Positions 25,886 to 34,877 of a stretch of 64,000 nt of DNA are shown in pieces. The stretch covers positions 3,286,001 to 3,350,000 of the forward strand of contig NZ_CP179203.1 in assembly GCF_051201625.1 (NCBI RefSeq). The letters run 5' to 3'. Positions within the stretch are counted from its first letter, which is position 1. Every line of letters begins with the position of its first letter. Origin of the DNA: Shimia sp051201625 (GTDB taxonomy: Bacteria; Pseudomonadota; Alphaproteobacteria; Rhodobacterales; Rhodobacteraceae). The notes below the pieces were generated by a model. That model had not been told where the DNA came from. It ran no database searches and worked only from the letters and a program-made list of their open reading frames with translations. Both the position numbers and the translations under genes were made by a program.

Positions 25886-27502
25886 TCAAGGATTTTTTAC
25901 GTAGGCGCCTGGACGAAGGTAAAACCACCAGTTGATGGCGATGCAGACGGTATAGAAAATCGCAAATCCATAGAGTGCGTACTCCGGCGTTGCCGCCTTG
26001 ATCTGCTCACCAAACACTTTGGGGATGATGAACGCGCCATATGCCGCCACAGCAGCGGTCCAGCCCAGAACAGGCCCAGCCTGTTCTTTGTCGAACACCA
26101 CCGCGATCGTGCGAAAGGTCGATCCGTTACCAATCCCTGTCATTGCAAACAGGATCAGGAACAGAACCATGAACGGAAGAAAGTAATCCTCGGGTGTTGC
26201 CGATACGTAGGCTTGCTTCAGAAAATACGCCACACCCAGCGCCGAGGCGACCATTACAACCGATATCCACTGCGTAACCCGTGCACCGCCCAGCTTATCA
26301 GCAATCATGCCACCAACAGGACGGATCAGCGCGCCAATAAAGGGTCCCATCCAAGCAAACATCAACGCCGACGGACCGTTAGGGTTAGCAGTATTGTGGG
26401 TTAGCACTCCATCAACCATTAGATGCTGAAAGCCAAACACAACCTTAATCGCAAGCGCAAAGGCCGCAGCATAGCCGATGAAGCTGCCAAAGGTCATGGT
26501 GTAGATCACGGTCATGGCCCAAGTGTGTTTGTTGCCAAAGATTTTGTACTGCCGGCTGAGGTTTTCACCAACCGCACCGGGGATCAATTTCAGTAGGATC
26601 ACGGTCAACGCAATAACGACGGGTAGAACGATCCACTTCGAGACACCCATGCCTGAAACTGGAAGGCCACCTTCTGTCGCCGGAAGCATCAGCCAAAGTC
26701 CAAAGGCCGCGGTGATGAAACCAACCACCAGCATACCAGTGATGACGCCAAAGGCACCAACGGGGTTCGGTATGTCAGGTGAAACATGCTCATCTCGGAT
26801 GTTATTCATTCCAATCCAGCCGATAATGGCTAACGGAACGAGAGCGATTAGCCAAACAAAGCCCGCATTGTGGATATAAGTTTCGGTACCCGCTGGGATT
26901 TTGCCTATCAGCGTGCCCGACGTATTCACTAATGTCCGGCTTTCTCCACCAAACAGCCCAAACGTCATTACCAGAGGGATCAGGATCTGCATGGTTGTCA
27001 CACCAAAGTTTCCCAAACCAGCGTTCATACCGAGTGCGTAACCCTGGACCTTCTTTGGATAAAAGAAGCTGATGTTGGACATCGAGCTCGAGAAGTTACC
27101 ACCGCCAATGCCGCTAAGGAAGGCCAGTATCTGAAACTTCCAAAGTGGCGTGTTGGGGTCCTGCAGCGCGTAACCGGCACCAATTGCCGGGATCATGAGT
27201 AATGCAGTTGTAAATACGATTGTGTTTCGCCCACCTGCGATCCGAATGAAGAAGGTCGAGGGGATGCGCAATGTCGCCCCAGTCAGGCCTGCGATTGCAC
27301 CCAGTGTAAAGAGCTGCGATTTCTCAAAGGCAAATCCGAGGTTTATCATCTGTACGGTGATAATGCCCCAATAGAGCCAAACAGCGAAACCGCAAAGTAA
27401 CGACGGAATCGAAATCCACAGGTTACGAGTGGCAATTTTCTTACCGGTCGAGTTCCAATAACTCTCTTCCTCGACATTCCAGTTTCTTAGGTCTTGTCCC
27501 AC
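25886..27502 (-). CDS. narK: Nitrate/nitrite antiporter, NarK2-type MFS protein
   Basis: A 538-residue major-facilitator protein with at least twelve membrane segments. Marker segments are ATLRIPSTFFIRIAGGRN and GLGNFGVTTMQ, both typical of NarK nitrate/nitrite porters, and a late GGARVTQW loop. The longer NarK2 group is thought to exchange nitrate for nitrite during respiration. The start is a GTG at 27502 with a GAGGAG site. It lies between narK1 and narG in one transcriptional direction. Confidence 0.92.
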   Translation of the reverse strand: MGQDLRNWNVEEESYWNSTGKKIATRNLWISIPSLLCGFAVWLYWGIITVQMINLGFAFEKSQLFTLGAIAGLTGATLRIPSTFFIRIAGGRNTIVFTTALLMIPAIGAGYALQDPNTPLWKFQILAFLSGIGGGNFSSSMSNISFFYPKKVQGYALGMNAGLGNFGVTTMQILIPLVMTFGLFGGESRTLVNTSGTLIGKIPAGTETYIHNAGFVWLIALVPLAIIGWIGMNNIRDEHVSPDIPNPVGAFGVITGMLVVGFITAAFGLWLMLPATEGGLPVSGMGVSKWIVLPVVIALTVILLKLIPGAVGENLSRQYKIFGNKHTWAMTVIYTMTFGSFIGYAAAFALAIKVVFGFQHLMVDGVLTHNTANPNGPSALMFAWMGPFIGALIRPVGGMIADKLGGARVTQWISVVMVASALGVAYFLKQAYVSATPEDYFLPFMVLFLILFAMTGIGNGSTFRTIAVVFDKEQAGPVLGWTAAVAAYGAFIIPKVFGEQIKAATPEYALYGFAIFYTVCIAINWWFYLRPGAYVKNP

Positions 27503-27526
27503 GTTTTTCTCCTCAGGTGAGGTTGG

Positions 27527-27547
27527 GACGGGCCGTCATGACCCGTC
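27527..27547 (-). other. Small hairpin between the two narK genes
   Basis: GACGGG and CCCGTC separated by nine bases form a modest six-base-pair stem in the 65-base gap between the narK genes. There is no T-run. Weak evidence for a processing site only. Confidence 0.3.
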
Positions 27548-27567
27548 GATTGTTTACAAGCGACGCG

Positions 27568-28884
27568 CTACTGCGGCACGTCGGAAAGATGTGTGCGGCC
27601 TCGTAATTCTGGGATTTTTTCGCGATCACCTTTACGGATAGCCAAGTGCATCCAGATCGTGCTGACAGCGACAATCAAAAACATCAGCATGAACACCACT
27701 GACCAGACATGAAACACATCTAAAAGGATGCCAAAAGCGATAGGTAAAACGAACCCGCCAAGCCCGCCGATCATGCCGACGAGACCGCCGACGGCACCAA
27801 CATTATCAGGAAAATATACTGGTATGTGTTTGTAGACGGCGGCTTTTCCTAGGCTCATCACAAATCCAAGGATCACCGTCAAAAACACGAAGAAATATAG
27901 CGGTATGCCAAAACTAAATGTTATGAGCCGCTCGGCCCCACCCGCATTCGGTATACCCTTCACTGAATAGGAGGTCTCTGGATAGCTCATGATGAAGAGA
28001 ACGATCAACGACACAATGAAGGTCAAGTACATGACGAAACGTGCACCCCAAACATCAGACATCCATCCGCCAAGAGCGCGGAAGACTGATCCCGGTAGCG
28101 AGTACATGCCGGCAAACATACCAGCGGCCGTCAGTGTTACTCCGTAAGCGCCAACATAGTACCTTGGCAGAAACGATGCAAAGGCCACGAATGCACCGAA
28201 AACGAAGAAGTAGTAGGTGGCAAAACGCCAGACCTGAATGTTCTTTAAAGGTTCGAGTTGTTTAGCCGCAGAAACTGGTTTTGCCCCAGTTGCTTTCTGC
28301 TTAACGCGGATCGGATCCTCTTTGGCAAAAATATAGAACACAATCGCCATGACAATCAGAGCAATGGCGTATATTCGTGCCGTATCCTGCCAACCTACAG
28401 CAATGACAAGGAACGGCGCGGCAAAGTTTGTGACAGCAGCGCCAACGTTACCAGCGCCAAAAATACCAAGGGCAGTACCTTGATGCTCTGCTTCGAACCA
28501 GCGCGATACGTAGGCAATCCCAATGATGAAAGATCCACCGGCCAGACCAAGGCCCAGAGCGATCATCAAAAAGACCGCATAAGTTTGTACAGACGCCAGC
28601 AGCCAGACGGAGACGGCCGTTATCAACATTTGTAGGGGCAACATGAGGCGCCCACCAAACTGGTCGGTCCACACACCTAAGAAAATTCGGCTGAGCGATC
28701 CGGTCAAAACTGGTGTCGCAACCAGAAGACCGAATTGGGTTTCACTTAACCCAAGCTCTCCTTTGATCTTAACACCGATGATCGAGAAAATTGTCCAAAC
28801 AGCGAAACAAACCGTAAACGCCAGCGTACTCAATCCGAGTACACGGTACTGATCGCCTTTGCTAACACCATCAAGTTCATGCAT
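27568..28884 (-). CDS. narK: Nitrate transporter, NarK1-type MFS protein
   Basis: A 438-residue major-facilitator transporter of the shorter NarK1 type (nitrate/proton symport in characterised relatives). The N-terminus has GVKIKGELGLSETQFGLL and SLSRIFLGVWTDQFGGRL, and the later MSLGKAAVYKHIPVYFPDNV with GGLVGMIGGLGGF is the nitrate-signature region. The ATG at 28884 (MHELDGVSKG) has a GAGGG site and fits the family start; the frame continues upstream without signal. Having NarK1 and NarK2 side by side parallels Paracoccus, where they are fused. The perfect FNR-type box at 28965 is about 87 bases upstream. Confidence 0.92.
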   Translation of the reverse strand: MHELDGVSKGDQYRVLGLSTLAFTVCFAVWTIFSIIGVKIKGELGLSETQFGLLVATPVLTGSLSRIFLGVWTDQFGGRLMLPLQMLITAVSVWLLASVQTYAVFLMIALGLGLAGGSFIIGIAYVSRWFEAEHQGTALGIFGAGNVGAAVTNFAAPFLVIAVGWQDTARIYAIALIVMAIVFYIFAKEDPIRVKQKATGAKPVSAAKQLEPLKNIQVWRFATYYFFVFGAFVAFASFLPRYYVGAYGVTLTAAGMFAGMYSLPGSVFRALGGWMSDVWGARFVMYLTFIVSLIVLFIMSYPETSYSVKGIPNAGGAERLITFSFGIPLYFFVFLTVILGFVMSLGKAAVYKHIPVYFPDNVGAVGGLVGMIGGLGGFVLPIAFGILLDVFHVWSVVFMLMFLIVAVSTIWMHLAIRKGDREKIPELRGRTHLSDVPQ

Positions 28885-28964
28885 CGTCTTGCCCTCACGA
28901 AATTTTTGCAGCTTTGGGGCCGCTAACTCTCGGGGCAATCGATAGCGTCTTGGGCAAGCGAACC

Positions 28965-28978
28965 TTGATGCACATCAA
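28965..28978 (-). promoter_or_regulatory. FNR/NarR-type box for the narK-narGHJI operon
   Basis: TTGATGCACATCAA is a perfect TTGAT-N4-ATCAA site. If centred 41.5 bases upstream of transcription, initiation would fall near 28930, leaving about 46 bases of leader before narK. This is the expected geometry for activation under low oxygen or nitrate/nitrite. Confidence 0.82.
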
Positions 28979-29100
28979 AAACTAAATTTTTTTGTGTGGA
29001 ATTAATGTGTTATAAGAATTTGTCATGTGATGCATTTGGTTTAATCAAGACTGCAATTGCGAGAAATTATAAACTCGGTTAACAAGTCGCATGTAGTGAC

Positions 29101-29114
29101 TTGATAAGAATCAA
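29101..29114 (+). promoter_or_regulatory. FNR/NarR-type box immediately before narR
   Basis: TTGATAAGAATCAA is a second perfect TTGAT-N4-ATCAA site. It is centred only about 30 bases before the GTG start of the regulator gene, too close for a class II activating position at that gene. It may mediate negative autoregulation, or act on the divergent narK transcript from a distance. Confidence 0.75.
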
Positions 29115-29136
29115 GCGCTGATGATGGGAGAAAAAA

Positions 29137-29826
29137 GTGTCAACCAAACGCTTTGAAGAGATTCGCGGGCTACCATTATTCGAGCAGATCTCTGATACTT
29201 CGTTCCAGACACTCACCAGGGGCGCATATTTACAAAACTTCCCACCCCACACAGAGTTGGTGACAGAAGGCGAGAGCGCCGACTTTCTTCACATTGTTGC
29301 TACCGGGATCGTCGAATTGCACAGCACTTGGGAAGATCGCGAAACGACAATGACACTTTTAGAACCTTACGCAACTTTCATTCTTGCCGCGACAATCAAG
29401 GATCGGCCTTATTTGATGTCCGCCCGAGCTGTCACCAAAGTTCGGATTATCATGATTCCCAGCGAAGACGTCCGCGGAGTATTCGAAGCTGACAGCGATT
29501 TTGCCAAATCAATCGTTACTGAACTGGCTAGTTGCTATCGTGAGTCGATCAAGATTATGAAGACGATCAAACTGCGCACTTCAGTTGAGCGTCTTGCCAA
29601 TTATCTCGTCAAGCACTCAACCCAACAAGGTACTAGAGACGCTGTCACACTTCCCATCGAAAAGAAAAAGATAGCGTCATATCTAGGTATGACACCTGAA
29701 AACCTCTCACGCGCATTTGCAGCATTGAAAATACATGGTGTCGCTGTAAACGGAGAGCTCATCACCCTGACCGATCCGGATGAATTAAGACACTTCTCAC
29801 GCCCAAATCCGCTCATCGACGATTAG
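29137..29826 (+). CDS. narR: Crp/Fnr-family regulator, NarR type
   Basis: A 229-residue cytoplasmic regulator: an N-terminal cyclic-nucleotide-binding-like beta roll, a dimerisation helix at about 120-145 (ELASCYRESIKIMKTIKL), and a C-terminal winged helix. The recognition helix reads MTPENLSRAFAALK and keeps the E-xx-S-R triad that reads TTGAT half sites, matching the two boxes next door. The N-terminal cysteine cluster of FNR is absent, so it is not an iron-sulfur oxygen sensor; NarR of Paracoccus responds to nitrate or nitrite. The GTG start follows GGGAG. It is divergent from the nar operon it probably controls. Confidence 0.85.
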   Translation: MSTKRFEEIRGLPLFEQISDTSFQTLTRGAYLQNFPPHTELVTEGESADFLHIVATGIVELHSTWEDRETTMTLLEPYATFILAATIKDRPYLMSARAVTKVRIIMIPSEDVRGVFEADSDFAKSIVTELASCYRESIKIMKTIKLRTSVERLANYLVKHSTQQGTRDAVTLPIEKKKIASYLGMTPENLSRAFAALKIHGVAVNGELITLTDPDELRHFSRPNPLIDD

Positions 29827-29936
29827 TTAGTGGAGCATAGCTGTGTCACACATGAAGTCAGAGCCGAACATTCACTTAATTTGCGTCGCTCCTGGTTCCA
29901 GAATTCTTGACGACGGACAGTTCGGCCAAGGTTTGC

Positions 29937-30596
29937 TCAGTTGAAAAGTTTTGAAGCGGGGAAAAAGATAACCTGACTGCGCCGACTTTTAAGTGTTACG
30001 TCAGGAGCAATTGAGTTTGCCTCGACAAACGTGACGTTTTTCTTGTCATTACCCAAGACGCGCGTGCGCGCGTCATCTGGTTGCAACCCGTGGGTCAGCC
30101 AACGTGAAATTAATCGAGCTTCCAACTCTTCACGGTCGACTTTCAGCCAGACGGTCAGATCGAAAAGATTGTTGAGGTCAGACCAGGGGCGAAGGTTCAA
30201 GAGGAGGTAGTTTCCTTCAATCAGAACGATCCGGGTGCCCTCATGTATTTGGCCCGAATTTGGGACTATTTTGTCAGCTTCGCGATCAAACGTAGGAAAC
30301 GGGATTGTGCTTTCGTTGCGCACCCTCCTCAGGAGAGAAACAAATCCTTCCGCATCAAAGGTCTCGGGGGCGCCCTTGCGGTGGAGCAGTCCCATTTCCT
30401 GCAATTGGTCATTTTCCAAACGGAACCCGTCCATCGGCAAAACTACCGCAGTGGAACCAAGTGTGCACGCCAAATCCTCAGCCAGAGTAGATTTACCAGA
30501 GGTGGGAGGGCCAGCGATGGCGACAAGAATTCGAGGCTGCCCAAACGCGAGGCCTTCGATTTTGCTCTTGAGTTCCGGCAAGGTGGTCACTGTCAT
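29937..30596 (-). CDS. P-loop sugar/nucleoside kinase of the polyol operon
   Basis: A 219-residue kinase of the uridine-kinase/phosphoribulokinase-like superfamily. Walker A is GPPTSGKST (29-37), followed by PMDGFRLEND and the LIEGNYLLL strand. A family member, FrcK, is found in fructose-uptake operons of rhizobia. Here it follows mannitol and sorbitol dehydrogenases that make fructose, so phosphorylation of fructose is a good guess. It would replace the pfkB-type fructokinase at this place in Rhodobacter. The ATG at 30596 has GAGGA before it; ATG 30611 is an alternative. It is separated from mtlK by about 165 bases with no recognised signal. Confidence 0.78.
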   Translation of the reverse strand: MTVTTLPELKSKIEGLAFGQPRILVAIAGPPTSGKSTLAEDLACTLGSTAVVLPMDGFRLENDQLQEMGLLHRKGAPETFDAEGFVSLLRRVRNESTIPFPTFDREADKIVPNSGQIHEGTRIVLIEGNYLLLNLRPWSDLNNLFDLTVWLKVDREELEARLISRWLTHGLQPDDARTRVLGNDKKNVTFVEANSIAPDVTLKSRRSQVIFFPASKLFN

Positions 30597-30762
30597 GTTG
30601 TCCTCGTTCATGGGCGCAGTCTCTTGAGTTCGGCGCCTCAAAAGATGACTTATGAGATGCCATTGTATCATCCAGATCCCCGGAAATAGGTGTGCCGCCA
30701 TCGACAATCGGCAACCCGCGCAAGCCGGACAATCTGAGATCCATGCTCAGAAATGCCAAAGC

Positions 30763-32247
30763 CTAACCTGCCAGATAAGCATCCAGCGCGGTGTTCATTC
30801 CATCCTCCCAGATCATCCGCAGCCATTTGTCAAATGCCTGGGCAAAGCGGGCCTGCCCTGCCAGACCACCATAGTACCGGGTTTGGCACAGCCAAACGGT
30901 GGGGTCGTTCTGGGCCGCTTTCGCGGTTTTCTGCAATTCCTCCCAAACTGGATCGTTCGGCTCGATCTGGGTACCATCCTCCCTGGTGCCATCGCACATG
31001 CGCGCCCACACCGCCGACACCAACGCAAGCCCGTCGACAGGCGTTCCAGCCGAAAGGCCATCTCGGACTGACGGGATAATGAACCCCGGATGGCGCGATG
31101 ATCCGTCAAAAGCCACACGTCGGGTAGTGTCCACGATATGCGGGTTTGAGAACCGTTCAGCGATCACGCCCACATAGGCTTCTGGGGCCATACCGGGTAC
31201 GGCTTTCACAAGGGGGGCAATCTCTTCTCGGGCAATCTTTCTGAACAGGTTCGCAATCTTTTCATGCGCCATGCAGTCAGCGATCGTGGAGAGTGACAGA
31301 ACCTCACCAACGCCCGCAATCACCTGATGCCCACCGTTGAGAATTCGAATTTTCATGGCCTCGAAATCATGAACATTATCGGTAAAGGTGGCGCCGGCCT
31401 TATCCCAATCCGGGCGGCCAGCGCAGAAATTGTCTTCGATCACCCATTGGCGAAAGCTCTCATGGGTGACTGGAACCGCGTCGTCAATTCCGAGGGCGCG
31501 CACCAACTCACGCTCTTTCGGGCCGGTGGCGGGCACGATGCTATCGACCATCGAATTGGGAAAGCTACAATTGGCGTCAATCCAATCGGCCAGATCGGGA
31601 TCGGACAGCCGCGCCAATGAAACGACAGCCCGCCGCAGAATTGTGCCGTTGCCCTGAATGTTGTCGCAGCTAAGCCCCGTAAAAGGACTGATGCCAGCTT
31701 CACGCCGCAGACGTAGCGCGGCGACCATCGCACCATAGGCCGTCTTGGGCGTTGTTGGATGGGCGGCATCGTTAAAAATGTCAGGATGCGCGGCATTAAA
31801 TTCTTTGCTGACAGGATCGATGTAGTACCCACCTTCAGTGACAGTCAACGCGACTATCCTGATCTCGGGCTGGGCCATCTGCGCAATCAGCGCGGCATTG
31901 TCGGGCTGGATCGGGGTGTAATCAATCATCGACCCGATGATCTCGGCCGAGCAACCCTTTGGCGACAATTCGATCAGCGTGGTCAGGTAATCCTGTGCGG
32001 CCAGCTTTTGCCTTTGTTGTTCATCATAAGACCTAACGCCCGCGCCAATGATGGCCCAATCCTGCGCCTGCCCCAGCTGCATCAACCTGTGCAAGTACCA
32101 GGCCTGATGGGCGCGGTGGAAATTACCGAGGCCAATATGAACAATTCCAGCCGTTAGTTTGCTGCGGTCATAGGCCGGGACTTTGACGCCCTCAGGAATG
32201 CACCCAAGTGTCGTATTGGAAAGCTTGGTTGCAGATTGTTCTGTCAT
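30763..32247 (-). CDS. mtlK: Mannitol 2-dehydrogenase (polyol-specific long-chain dehydrogenase)
   Basis: A 494-residue enzyme oxidising D-mannitol to D-fructose with NAD in the cytoplasm. The Rossmann part has IVHIGLGNFHRAHQAWYL. The catalytic centre is KIRILNGGH with K299, N304 and H307, the same spacing as K295, N300 and H303 in the Pseudomonas enzyme. Length is typical. It shares one base with the end of smoS (TGATG). The gene order smoEFGK-smoS-mtlK is that of the Rhodobacter sphaeroides polyol operon. D-arabinitol could be a side substrate. Confidence 0.93.
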   Translation of the reverse strand: MTEQSATKLSNTTLGCIPEGVKVPAYDRSKLTAGIVHIGLGNFHRAHQAWYLHRLMQLGQAQDWAIIGAGVRSYDEQQRQKLAAQDYLTTLIELSPKGCSAEIIGSMIDYTPIQPDNAALIAQMAQPEIRIVALTVTEGGYYIDPVSKEFNAAHPDIFNDAAHPTTPKTAYGAMVAALRLRREAGISPFTGLSCDNIQGNGTILRRAVVSLARLSDPDLADWIDANCSFPNSMVDSIVPATGPKERELVRALGIDDAVPVTHESFRQWVIEDNFCAGRPDWDKAGATFTDNVHDFEAMKIRILNGGHQVIAGVGEVLSLSTIADCMAHEKIANLFRKIAREEIAPLVKAVPGMAPEAYVGVIAERFSNPHIVDTTRRVAFDGSSRHPGFIIPSVRDGLSAGTPVDGLALVSAVWARMCDGTREDGTQIEPNDPVWEELQKTAKAAQNDPTVWLCQTRYYGGLAGQARFAQAFDKWLRMIWEDGMNTALDAYLAG

Positions 32248-33020
32248 CAGCTCATCCAGTTCCCACCATCCACATTATAGGTCTGGCCCACAATGTAGGC
32301 CGCGTCATCGCTGGCAAGGAACACGGCCATGCCGGTCAGATCATCCGCTGCGCCCATGCGCCCAAAGGGAACGGCCTCGCCTACTTCTCTTTTCTTCTGG
32401 CCCAGTGCTTTGCCTTCGTATTTGGCAAAGAACGCATCGACTCCATCCCAGTGTTCGCCATCCACCACTCCAGGGGCGATGGCATTCACGTTGATACCGT
32501 GTTCGATCAGGTTCAGCCCCGCCGATTGGGTCAGGCTAATGACGGCGGCCTTGCTGGCGCAATAGACCGCAACAAGGGCCTCACCGCGCCGTCCTGCCTG
32601 AGAGGCCATGTTGATGATCCGACCCTTGATGCCGTGGACGATCATATGACGGGCGACGGCCTGCAGGGTGAACAAGGTGCCGCTGACGTTGATATCCAAG
32701 ACACGGGCGTAGTCTTCGCGCGTGATCTCATCTATTGGGGCGGCGGTAAAAATGGCGGCATTGTTGATGAGGATGTCGATCTGGCCAAAGGCCTCCACCG
32801 AGGCGGCAACGCTTGCGTCAATGCTGGCCTGATCAGTCACATCCACATGCACGGCAATCACCGACTCACCTATTTCAGCGGCGGCTGCGCGCGCACGATC
32901 TATATCAATGTCAGCAATCGCCACCCGCGCGCCTTCGGCCACATAGGCTTTGGCAAAGGCCAGCCCAATGCCACGCGCAGCGCCAGTGATCAGCGCAGTT
33001 TTACCAGCCAACCGGGTCAT
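32247..33020 (-). CDS. smoS: Sorbitol (L-iditol 2-) dehydrogenase, short-chain type
   Basis: A 257-residue short-chain dehydrogenase with the NAD motif TGAARGIG (12-19), NNAA at 86-89, and the catalytic residues S140, Y153 and K157 (YCASK). The sequence closely follows SmoS, which oxidises D-sorbitol to fructose and also handles galactitol or iditol. It overlaps smoK by four bases upstream and mtlK by one base downstream. A cytoplasmic enzyme acting directly on the imported polyol. Confidence 0.92.
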   Translation of the reverse strand: MTRLAGKTALITGAARGIGLAFAKAYVAEGARVAIADIDIDRARAAAAEIGESVIAVHVDVTDQASIDASVAASVEAFGQIDILINNAAIFTAAPIDEITREDYARVLDINVSGTLFTLQAVARHMIVHGIKGRIINMASQAGRRGEALVAVYCASKAAVISLTQSAGLNLIEHGINVNAIAPGVVDGEHWDGVDAFFAKYEGKALGQKKREVGEAVPFGRMGAADDLTGMAVFLASDDAAYIVGQTYNVDGGNWMS

Positions 33021-34021
33021 ACGATCCGCAGACCTTTGGCGGCAAAGCGGTGAATTTCCTTGGCGCGCGGCGTCAAATGGATGGTGTCGCCGTGTGTCAG
33101 GCTCACATCACCGATGGCACGGACAGTCAGAGTGCCAACCAGCCCAGTGTTGTGGATGTGAAAGAATGTATCAGAGCCAAGATGTTCGGCAACGCCCACC
33201 GTGCCCTGCCACTGACCACCACTTTTGACCACATCAATATGCTCAGGTCGTATGCCAATGGTATGGGCATCGTGTTTTGTGGCCTCTTCACCGGTGATCA
33301 GATTCATCTTGGGCGAACCGATAAAGCCAGCAACAAAGGTGTTGCGCGGTGTGCGATACAGCTCTAGCGGAGAGCCAACCTGTTCGATCACACCGGCGTG
33401 AAGCACCACGATTTTATCGGCCATGGTCATGGCTTCGACCTGATCATGGGTGACGTAGACCATTGTTGTGGCGAGCTTTTTGTGGAGTTCGGAGATTTCC
33501 ATCCTCATGCCCACACGCAACGCCGCATCGAGATTGGACAGCGGTTCGTCAAACAAAAATGCCGAGGGTTCCCGGACAATCGCGCGGCCAATGGCGACGC
33601 GCTGGCGCTGCCCACCCGAAAGCTGGCCGGGCCGGCGGTCCAGATATTCAGTCAGGTTCAGAACGCTTGCCGCACCCTCAACCCGCTTGGTGATTTCAGC
33701 TTGATTCAACTTCGCCATCCGCAGAGGAAAGGCGATATTTTTGCGCACTGTCATATGCGGATAAAGTGCATAGGATTGAAACACCATGGCAAGGCCACGT
33801 TTGGCGGGCACCACATCGGTGGCATCCTTGCCGTCGATTTCGATATGGCCGGATGTGATATCCTCAAGCCCCGCGATCAGCCGCAGCAACGTGGATTTTC
33901 CGCATCCCGAAGGGCCGACGAAAACGGTAAACTCGCCATCCTGAATGGTCAGGTCCAGCGGTGGAATGACCTCAACATCGCCAAAGCTTTTAGTCACCTG
34001 TTTGAGTGTGATTTGTCCCAT
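33017..34021 (-). CDS. smoK: Polyol ABC transporter, ATP-binding protein
   Basis: A 334-residue MalK-type ATPase: Walker A GPSGCGKST (36-44), Q-loop VFQSYALYPHM, signature LSGGQRQR, Walker B FLFDEPLSNLD, and a C-terminal TOBE region with IGIRPEHIDV. A single ATPase in this operon implies a homodimer. The start follows smoG by 12 bases. Confidence 0.93.
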   Translation of the reverse strand: MGQITLKQVTKSFGDVEVIPPLDLTIQDGEFTVFVGPSGCGKSTLLRLIAGLEDITSGHIEIDGKDATDVVPAKRGLAMVFQSYALYPHMTVRKNIAFPLRMAKLNQAEITKRVEGAASVLNLTEYLDRRPGQLSGGQRQRVAIGRAIVREPSAFLFDEPLSNLDAALRVGMRMEISELHKKLATTMVYVTHDQVEAMTMADKIVVLHAGVIEQVGSPLELYRTPRNTFVAGFIGSPKMNLITGEEATKHDAHTIGIRPEHIDVVKSGGQWQGTVGVAEHLGSDTFFHIHNTGLVGTLTVRAIGDVSLTHGDTIHLTPRAKEIHRFAAKGLRIV

Positions 34022-34033
34022 GGGTCAGGTTCC

Positions 34034-34864
34034 TTATTTCACAGCGCCAAAAGTCAGGCCGCGGACGAGTTGTTTCTGGCTGAACCAGCCAAGGATTAGG
34101 ATCGGTGCAATGGCCATGGTCGAGGCCGCGCTGAGTTTTGCGAAGAACAGGCCCTCAGGGCTGGAATAGCTAGCGATAAAGGCCGTCAGCGGGGCCGCGT
34201 TGGCCGCCGTGAGGTTTAGCGTCCAGAAGGCTTCGTTCCAGGCAAGGATGAAGTTCAAGAGTAGTGTCGAGGCGATGCCGGGGATCGCCATGGGCGTGAG
34301 AACGTAGAGCAGTTCTTCCTTTAGGGTGGCGCCGTCCATACGGGCTGCTTCGAGAATTTCACCGGGAATTTCGCGGAAATAAGTGTAAAGCATCCAGACG
34401 ATGATCGGCAGGTTGATCAGCATTAGAACAACCATCAGGCCACCACGCGTGTCCAGCAAATTGAACTGCACAAAGACCAGCGAAATCGGGTACAGCACGC
34501 CAACAGCCGGCAGCATCTTGGTTGACAGCATCCAAAGCAGAATATCCTTGGTGCGTTTGGAAGGCACAAAGGCCATGGACCAAGCGGCAGGGATCCCAAT
34601 GAGAATACCCAGAAGCGTGCTACCCCCAGCGATGATCACCGAATTCCACAAAAATTTCATATAGTCAGACCGCTCTTGCACCACTGCGTAATTCTCAAGC
34701 GTCCAATCAAAGTTGAATAACAGAGGTGGGTCGTTGATAGCCTGCGCTTCGGTTTTGAAACTGGTCAGGATTGTCCAGTAGATCGGGAAAAAGATGATAA
34801 GAGCAATCGTCCAAGCGGCGGCAGTGGTGATGATCTTGTGGTTGGTTGTAACTGCGCGTGCCAT
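34034..34864 (-). CDS. smoG: Polyol ABC transporter, permease
   Basis: A 276-residue MalG-type permease with six hydrophobic segments, the EAA loop EAARMDGATLKEELLYVLTP and the usual C-terminal GLTFGAVK. It forms the membrane channel with SmoF. Spacing to both neighbours is about 12 bases, consistent with one transcript. Confidence 0.92.
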   Translation of the reverse strand: MARAVTTNHKIITTAAAWTIALIIFFPIYWTILTSFKTEAQAINDPPLLFNFDWTLENYAVVQERSDYMKFLWNSVIIAGGSTLLGILIGIPAAWSMAFVPSKRTKDILLWMLSTKMLPAVGVLYPISLVFVQFNLLDTRGGLMVVLMLINLPIIVWMLYTYFREIPGEILEAARMDGATLKEELLYVLTPMAIPGIASTLLLNFILAWNEAFWTLNLTAANAAPLTAFIASYSSPEGLFFAKLSAASTMAIAPILILGWFSQKQLVRGLTFGAVK

Positions 34865-34877
34865 GTATTCAGCCCCC

